64,000 bases of DNA from Bacteroidales bacterium UBA1189. GTDB lineage: Bacteria; Bacteroidota; Bacteroidia; Bacteroidales; Bacteroidaceae. The stretch spans positions 429-64,428 of the forward strand of contig DBYJ01000060.1 in the NCBI GenBank assembly GCA_002309805.1. Direction: 5' to 3'. Of the stretch, positions 59,532 to 64,000 are shown in pieces (position 1 is the first letter of the stretch; every line of letters starts with the position of its first letter). The notes beneath the pieces were generated by a model. That model did no database searches. It was given only the letters and a program-made list of their open reading frames with translations, and was not told the origin of the DNA. A program made the translations under genes and the position numbers.

Positions 59532-60293
59532 ATGATATACTTTCTTTCCGATGCACATCTCGGCTGCCGCGCCCTCCGCTGGAACCGCACGAGAGAACGT
59601 CGCCTGGTACGCTTCCTCGACAGCATCAAGACGAAGGCCTCGGCCGTCTATCTGCTGGGCGATATGTTCGACTATTGGTTTGAGTACCGCTACGTGGTGC
59701 CCAAGGGGCATGTCCGTTTCCTTGGTAAGATAGCCGAACTGACCGACCGTGGCGTTGAAGTACATTTCTTCATTGGCAATCACGACATCTGGTGCCACAA
59801 CTACTTGAAGCGCGAGTGCGGCGTCATCATGCACTACAAACCCTACACCGTGGAGATTGAGGGCAAAGTGTTCTACATGGCTCACGGCGACGGGCTGGGC
59901 GATGAAGGCGACAAGAAATTCCGCTTCCTGCGTCGTCTCTTCCACAGCCGTCTGTGCCAACGGGCATTTTACCTGCTGCACCCCGACTGGAGCGTGCGTC
60001 TCGGCCTGAAGTGGGCCGCCAACAGCCGCCGCAAGCACGAGCGAGAAGGGCAACCCGAGTACAAGGGCGAGGAGAACGAGCCGCTGGTGGTCTATTCGAA
60101 GAATTACCTGAAAAGCCATCCGGAAATCAACTATTTCCTCTATGGCCATCGCCATATCGAGCTTGACCTTCCCCTTGGCGACGAATGTCGGATGCTGATA
60201 CTCGGCGATTGGGTGGACAAGTTCACCTTTGCCACTTTCGACGGTGAACAACTTGTCCTTCAGCGCTATCTCGAAGGCGAGACCCGTCCTTGA
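59532..60293 (+). CDS. lpxH: UDP-2,3-diacylglucosamine diphosphatase
   Basis: 253 residues from ATG 59532 (MIYFLSDAHLGCRALRW). The metallophosphoesterase motifs are DAHLG, GDMFDYWFEY, GNHDIW, AHGDGLG and YGHRHIE. LpxH-type enzymes hydrolyse UDP-2,3-diacylglucosamine to lipid X in lipid A synthesis. A TTG 18 bp upstream would extend the protein but overlaps the previous stop. Homology to LpxH rather than a generic phosphoesterase is supported by the WFEY context. Confidence 0.92.
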   Translation: MIYFLSDAHLGCRALRWNRTRERRLVRFLDSIKTKASAVYLLGDMFDYWFEYRYVVPKGHVRFLGKIAELTDRGVEVHFFIGNHDIWCHNYLKRECGVIMHYKPYTVEIEGKVFYMAHGDGLGDEGDKKFRFLRRLFHSRLCQRAFYLLHPDWSVRLGLKWAANSRRKHEREGQPEYKGEENEPLVVYSKNYLKSHPEINYFLYGHRHIELDLPLGDECRMLILGDWVDKFTFATFDGEQLVLQRYLEGETRP

Positions 60294-60333
60294 TGCATAT
60301 AATAAAATAAGGAAAGCAAAACACATAAACGAT

Positions 60334-61731
60334 ATGAGAAAGATAACGTCAACGACCTTTTGGGCATTTGCCATCCTGATGGCGATGCCTTTGGCGGCGC
60401 AGGAAAGCACGCGCTCCATCAGCGATAAGGAAATTATCAAGACGGGTTGGAACATCGGCATCCTGCCTGTGATTGGCTACGACAGTGACCTCGGTTTCCA
60501 GTACGGCATTTGCAGCGACATCTTCAACTATGGCGATGGCACTCGCTATCCCTCCTACGACTATAAAGTAAACCTCGAGGCAAGCACCTACACCAAGGGC
60601 TCCAGCGTGCTGCGCTGCTACGGCGATTTCAAAACGCTCATCCCCGACGGCAAGCTTTTCTTCGACGTCACCTATTTCAACGCCCCGAAGTTCGAGTTCT
60701 ACGGCTTCAACGGCTTTTCGTCGCTCTATGTCCCCGAAACTGCTTTCACCAAGATCAACAACCCTGTTTCTTCGCGGATGTACGACGAGCTTCCCGTTCC
60801 CGAAGGCAGGAAGAGCGCTTTCAATTGGATATCGCGCAATCAGTTCCGTGCCGTAGTCAGCATGCAGAAGAAAATTTCCGGCGGGCTGAACTGGGCAGCT
60901 GGATTAGCCTACTATAACATCAGGACGGGCGATATCAATCGCGACAAACTTGCCGGTGACGATGCTGAAAAAAAGGAATGGTATGCCAATCAGCTGACTC
61001 TCTATAATTTCTACAACCAGTTTGGGATGATAGCCCCCGAAGAAGCCGAGGGAGGCAATGTCACCCAGCTGAAGGCGGGCCTTACCTACGACACCCGCGA
61101 CCACGACAGTGACCCCACGCGAGGCGTCAACATCGAAGCCACCTTCTACTACGCTCCCGACATCCTCGACCGTACCGATACCTACAACCACACCAATGGC
61201 GGTATCCTTTTCATGGGCAGTCATTACGTCCCCGTCGTGGGCGACAAGCTCACCCTGGCCTACCGTCTTGGGGCGCAATACACGTTGTTTGGCAATGTGC
61301 CCTTCTACTTCTGCAACAATATGAACACCATGTTCTTCCGTAAGATGTACACTGAGGGCCTGGGCGGCAACGCCTCTGTGCGCGGCATCCATCGCAATGG
61401 CGTCATTGGCGACGGCTTCGCCTTGCTGAATGCCGAGCTGCGCTGGCGCATCGTCGAGTTCCGTTTCATCAACCAGAACTGGGGTTTCGCTGTCAATCCC
61501 TTCTTCGACTGCGGACAGGTCATTAAACCGCATAAGCTTGATGTCCAAAAACAGTCCCTCTCTCCTGTCTTTTATAGCGGCGAGGCCGAGCATCTCCATT
61601 GCACGGCAGGCTGCGGTCTGAAGCTGGTCATGAACCACAACATGGTCGTTTCCTTCGAGGCAGCTAAAGCCTTCAGCGCCAACGATGGTACAGGGCTTTG
61701 GACGAATATCGGCTTTAACTATCTGTTCTGA
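60334..61731 (+). CDS. BamA/TamA-like outer-membrane beta-barrel protein
   Basis: 465 residues from ATG 60334 (MRKITSTTFWAFAILMAMPLAAQ), with a signal peptide. The remainder has alternating aromatic strands (YPSYDYKVNLEASTYTKGSSVLRCYGDFKT, FYGFNGFSSLY, LTYDTRDHDSDPTRGVNIEATFYYAP) and ends in F after NIGFNYLF, typical of an Omp85/D15-like barrel; no POTRA domains are visible. LTYDTRD..PTRG is the D15-like motif. It follows lpxH by 40 bp and its stop overlaps the nuclease start. Confidence 0.82.
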   Translation: MRKITSTTFWAFAILMAMPLAAQESTRSISDKEIIKTGWNIGILPVIGYDSDLGFQYGICSDIFNYGDGTRYPSYDYKVNLEASTYTKGSSVLRCYGDFKTLIPDGKLFFDVTYFNAPKFEFYGFNGFSSLYVPETAFTKINNPVSSRMYDELPVPEGRKSAFNWISRNQFRAVVSMQKKISGGLNWAAGLAYYNIRTGDINRDKLAGDDAEKKEWYANQLTLYNFYNQFGMIAPEEAEGGNVTQLKAGLTYDTRDHDSDPTRGVNIEATFYYAPDILDRTDTYNHTNGGILFMGSHYVPVVGDKLTLAYRLGAQYTLFGNVPFYFCNNMNTMFFRKMYTEGLGGNASVRGIHRNGVIGDGFALLNAELRWRIVEFRFINQNWGFAVNPFFDCGQVIKPHKLDVQKQSLSPVFYSGEAEHLHCTAGCGLKLVMNHNMVVSFEAAKAFSANDGTGLWTNIGFNYLF

Positions 61732-62597
61732 TGCCCTGCATGAAGACAAAGTTATTCCCGCTTATCTGCCTTGTGCTTGTGGCGTGCGGCAGTACACCTT
61801 CATCGGAAGGCAAGCAGGAGGCTGATTTCTATCAGCCTGTATCGAAAAAAGCAAATAGCGCCCCCTCCCCTTCAGGGGAGAGCCAGGGAGAGGCTTCGGG
61901 GGAGGTTCTTCTGGAGCTGCCCCGCTTAGAGGTGCCGCGTAGCGGCGAGCGTATGCTTGTGCACGAAGGCTTCCGCATTTCCTACAACCAGAGCTGGCTT
62001 ATCCCCAACTGGGTGGCCTACGAGCTTACCAAGGAGGAGACGCGCGGCTCTGTGGAGCGCACGGACTACTTCGATGTCGACCCCACGCTGCGGGGGCGTC
62101 AGGCACGCTTTGCCGACTACAGCCACACCGGCTACGACCGCGGCCACATGGCTCCCGCGGGCGACATGAAGTGGAGCAAGGAGGCGATGGACGCCTGCTT
62201 CTACCTCACCAACATTTGCCCGCAGAACCACAACCTCAACAAGGGTGACTGGAACGACCTCGAGAATGCCTGCCGACGCTGGGCACGCCGCTACGGGCGG
62301 GCGTGGATTGTCACGGGCCCCATCGTCACTTCGTCCGAGCCTAAGACCATCGGCGACCGTCACGTCGTGGTGCCCGATGCCTTCTTCAAGGTTGTGCTGG
62401 TGCCCAAGGGGAAGACGTACGAGGGCATAGCCTTCGTCATGCCAAATAGCGCCGGCAACGGACAGTACATGGACGACTGCCGCGCCATCGACGACGTGGA
62501 AAACCTCACCGGTATCGACTTCTTCCATGCCCTCCCTGACGATGTGGAGGACAGCGTCGAATCCACCCTCCACCTCGCCGTCTGGCAGCTGGATTAA
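61731..62597 (+). CDS. DNA/RNA non-specific endonuclease lipoprotein
   Basis: 288 residues. Lipobox LVLVACGS. The catalytic DRGHMAPAGD motif is the NucA/EndoG His-Me finger, and NICPQNHNLNKGDWNDLEN supplies the metal-ligand asparagine. It probably degrades DNA or RNA outside or in the periplasm. The linker SAPSPSGESQGEASGE is coded by a palindromic repeat (61865-61880, CTCCCCT-TC-AGGGGAG). The ATG overlaps the previous stop by one base. Confidence 0.92.
   Translation: MPCMKTKLFPLICLVLVACGSTPSSEGKQEADFYQPVSKKANSAPSPSGESQGEASGEVLLELPRLEVPRSGERMLVHEGFRISYNQSWLIPNWVAYELTKEETRGSVERTDYFDVDPTLRGRQARFADYSHTGYDRGHMAPAGDMKWSKEAMDACFYLTNICPQNHNLNKGDWNDLENACRRWARRYGRAWIVTGPIVTSSEPKTIGDRHVVVPDAFFKVVLVPKGKTYEGIAFVMPNSAGNGQYMDDCRAIDDVENLTGIDFFHALPDDVEDSVESTLHLAVWQLD
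61861..61910 (+). repeat. In-frame palindromic repeat in the nuclease gene
   Basis: CTCCCCT-TC-AGGGGAG at 61865-61880, followed by AGCCAGGGAGAGGCTTCGGGGGAGG. It belongs to the same family as the inserts at 39385 and 43350 and falls in the linker between lipobox and catalytic domain. Confidence 0.7.
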
Positions 62598-63033
62598 AAG
62601 CTATATATACATATAGTATATAAATTATCTAATACTCTTCCCATATCTATACTGCTCGCGCAGGAAGCCCTTTTTGCTTTTTTACTTTTTAACCGTTTTA
62701 TCCGCAGGGCTGCTGGATTTATCGGGCGGGCTGTCCGATTTATCGGGTGCGCTGCGCGGTTTGAAAGAGGGAAAAAATGTTAATTTTGCAATCCCATATT
62801 GAAAAAAAGCCGGGGGCTTAAAAATGTAAAACGGTAAAAAGTGAAAAAACTCTTTCTTTTCCCTTTTCTCCTTTCCCCTTTTCTTCAAAACCGGGAAATC
62901 GGGCTACGACGAGGACGGGAGCACAGCCTGCGGCGGAAACCATGTTTTTGCTTAAATAATCTTATTTTTTTCCTTTTTTGTTTGCGCGCGCGAAGGATTC
63001 TTTGTAATTTTGGCCAAATTTGTGCGAAAAGGC
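62598..63033. other. Gap with GATTTATCGG repeats and a promoter
   Basis: No convincing gene. GGGCTGCTGGATTTATCGGGCGGGCTGTCCGATTTATCGG (about 62706-62746) is a two-unit direct repeat. A TAATTTTG box at 62781-62788 has no gene behind it. The promoter for the cytochrome fusion is at 62981-63012. Confidence 0.5.
62981..63012 (+). promoter_or_regulatory. Promoter of the cytochrome fusion gene
   Basis: TTTG at 62981-62984, 20 bp, TAATTTTG at 63005-63012. The ATG at 63034 is about 15 nt after the expected start, so the leader is very short. Confidence 0.65.
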
Positions 63034-64000
63034 ATGGCTGGCATAAAGAATCGTCCGAAGAAGGTAAGGAAAGGCTGGCGCATGGGGCTGCTGGGAGCCG
63101 TGTGCGGAGTGGCGCTGACGCTGATAGCCGTTCACTACTGGGAACGTAGCTCGACGAACGAGAGCTGTGCCCTGTGCCATGTGCACCCCAAGGCTGAGGA
63201 GGATTGGAAACTCTCGTCGCACTACAACAACCCCAGCGGCACGAAGACCGACTGCGCTGCCTGCCACCTGCCTCCGAAGAACACTTTGGCTCACTTTGCG
63301 GCCAAGACGCGCATGGGCGTGAAGGACATCTGGGGCTATCTCACCAAGAAGAGCGAGAACATCGACTGGGAGAGCAAGGGCGAGCTGGAGCACGCCGTTA
63401 GGATAGTCTATAACAACTCGTGCAAGACGTGCCACGTCAACCTGTTCCCCGCCGGCGTGAGCGACGATGGTATCTCGGCACATCTCTATTACGAGGAGAA
63501 CGAGAAAAAATTGGGCCTCCAATGCATCAGCTGCCATCTGGACGTGGGCCACTACAACCCCAACTACAGCCACGCCAAGATGGTGGGTGTGCCGCGTCCC
63601 AAGGTGCGCGGCGACATCTATACGGAGCCTGCCAACGTCACCGCCTTCGAGAATTTCAAGGAGCAGATTCCCGCTACGGACATTGACATCCCTATGATAG
63701 CCATACCGGGCGGCACGTTCCCGATGGGTAGCAGCAAGAAGGACGCCTACAGCCAGCCCGACGAATGGCCACAGCACACGGTGAACGTCTCGTCGTTCTT
63801 CATGAGCGAGACCGAAATCACGTGGGACCAGTACTGGACTTTCTATGCCGAGACGATGTCCGAAGGCCGCACGCCGCCCGAGGTCATCTACGCCAATAAC
63901 AGCCGCGAGGACGTAGACGCCGTCAGCGGTCCCACGCCGCCCTTCGGCAATCCTGACCAGGGCTGGGGCATGGGCGACCGTCCAGCCATTACCATGACGC
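63034..64000 (+). CDS. Tetraheme NapC/NirT-like cytochrome fused to a SUMF (FGE-like) domain, partial
   Basis: 322 codons are visible with no stop; the gene runs off the window. A basic N-terminus and membrane helix (MGLLGAVCGVALTLIAVHYW) precede four CxxCH heme sites (CALCH, CAACH, CKTCH, CISCH), the NapC/NirT tetraheme layout for quinol oxidation at the periplasmic face. From about residue 220, IPGGTFPMGSSKKDAYSQPDEWPQHTVNVSSFFMSETEITWDQYW is the start of a formylglycine-generating-enzyme/SUMF1 domain. The substrate-binding end of that domain is not visible, so catalytic cysteines cannot be checked. Confidence 0.85.
   Translation, partial: MAGIKNRPKKVRKGWRMGLLGAVCGVALTLIAVHYWERSSTNESCALCHVHPKAEEDWKLSSHYNNPSGTKTDCAACHLPPKNTLAHFAAKTRMGVKDIWGYLTKKSENIDWESKGELEHAVRIVYNNSCKTCHVNLFPAGVSDDGISAHLYYEENEKKLGLQCISCHLDVGHYNPNYSHAKMVGVPRPKVRGDIYTEPANVTAFENFKEQIPATDIDIPMIAIPGGTFPMGSSKKDAYSQPDEWPQHTVNVSSFFMSETEITWDQYWTFYAETMSEGRTPPEVIYANNSREDVDAVSGPTPPFGNPDQGWGMGDRPAITMT

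Noticed and set aside
62841..63149. 102-codon plus frame starting MKKLFLFPFLL
   Set aside because: It overlaps the strong cytochrome gene in another frame and its hydrophobic start is only a T/C-rich tract.

Overview
The window is a stretch of chromosome from a Bacteroidales bacterium, most likely Prevotellaceae or a close relative. The family is firm and the genus is a guess. The evidence is: Bacteroidetes promoters (TTTG, 19-20 bp, TAnnTTTG) upstream of many genes; weak or absent Shine-Dalgarno sites; Bacteroidetes-type EF-P, long-tailed S16 and lone L34; SPII lipoproteins; GH31, GH29 and GH38-like secreted hydrolases; a NLQGQR-type C-terminal tail on a giant secreted protein; and G/C-rich third codon positions.

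Layout. 1-5.2 kb: end of acetate kinase, a BASS-family transporter, a PlsC-like acyltransferase and a large FtsX/MacB-type permease. 5.2-5.85 kb: repeat-rich gap with a relic of a second permease 3' end. 5.85-12.6 kb (minus): galE and a complete Rnf operon (rseC-rnfB-C-D-G-E-A). 12.8-17.3 kb (plus): tatA, a Tat-signal Gfo/Idh/MocA oxidoreductase, a DUF1080 lipoprotein, a TIM-barrel lipoprotein, tatC. 17.4-33.3 kb: NhaC antiporter, a membrane protein with a winged-helix regulator, GH31 and GH38-like hydrolases, a trpB2 and cysteine-synthase-like operon behind a Trp leader-peptide attenuator, YhhN, S16, a CbbX/SpoVK-type AAA+ ATPase and a DUF5009 acyltransferase. 33.4-44.6 kb is accessory: a 1326-residue repeat protein, a decayed DUF3987 gene between short tandem repeats, a TPR sensor-like lipoprotein, an AT-rich lipoprotein and an MG2-like envelope protein. 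44.8-62.6 kb is mostly housekeeping: gapA, mscL, a glutaminase-less GMP synthase, zapA, rny, GH29, PAP2 phosphatase, an acyltransferase, ddl, rluD, a PASTA protein, rpmH, efp, radC, a DUF59 protein, lpxH, an outer-membrane barrel and a secreted nuclease. The right edge holds the start of a tetraheme NapC/NirT cytochrome fused to a formylglycine-generating-enzyme-like (SUMF) domain.

How parts work together. Rnf couples ferredoxin and NADH to an ion gradient, and NhaC could use or dissipate a sodium gradient. The tatA...tatC cluster surrounds a folded NAD(P)-enzyme that carries a Tat signal and two lipoproteins of families linked to 3-keto-glycoside chemistry, so it looks like a self-contained periplasmic sugar oxidation/cleavage pathway that brings its own exporter. 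The trp leader (three consecutive Trp codons, then an intrinsic terminator) would put indole/serine PLP chemistry under tryptophan control.

The most unusual layer is repeats. A dispersed repeat carries a complete promoter and drives unrelated genes. Palindromic and GTCAAC-type repeats sit in frame inside several envelope-protein genes, including one identical 18-bp palindrome read in two frames. No tRNA, rRNA, CRISPR array or intact transposase was seen.
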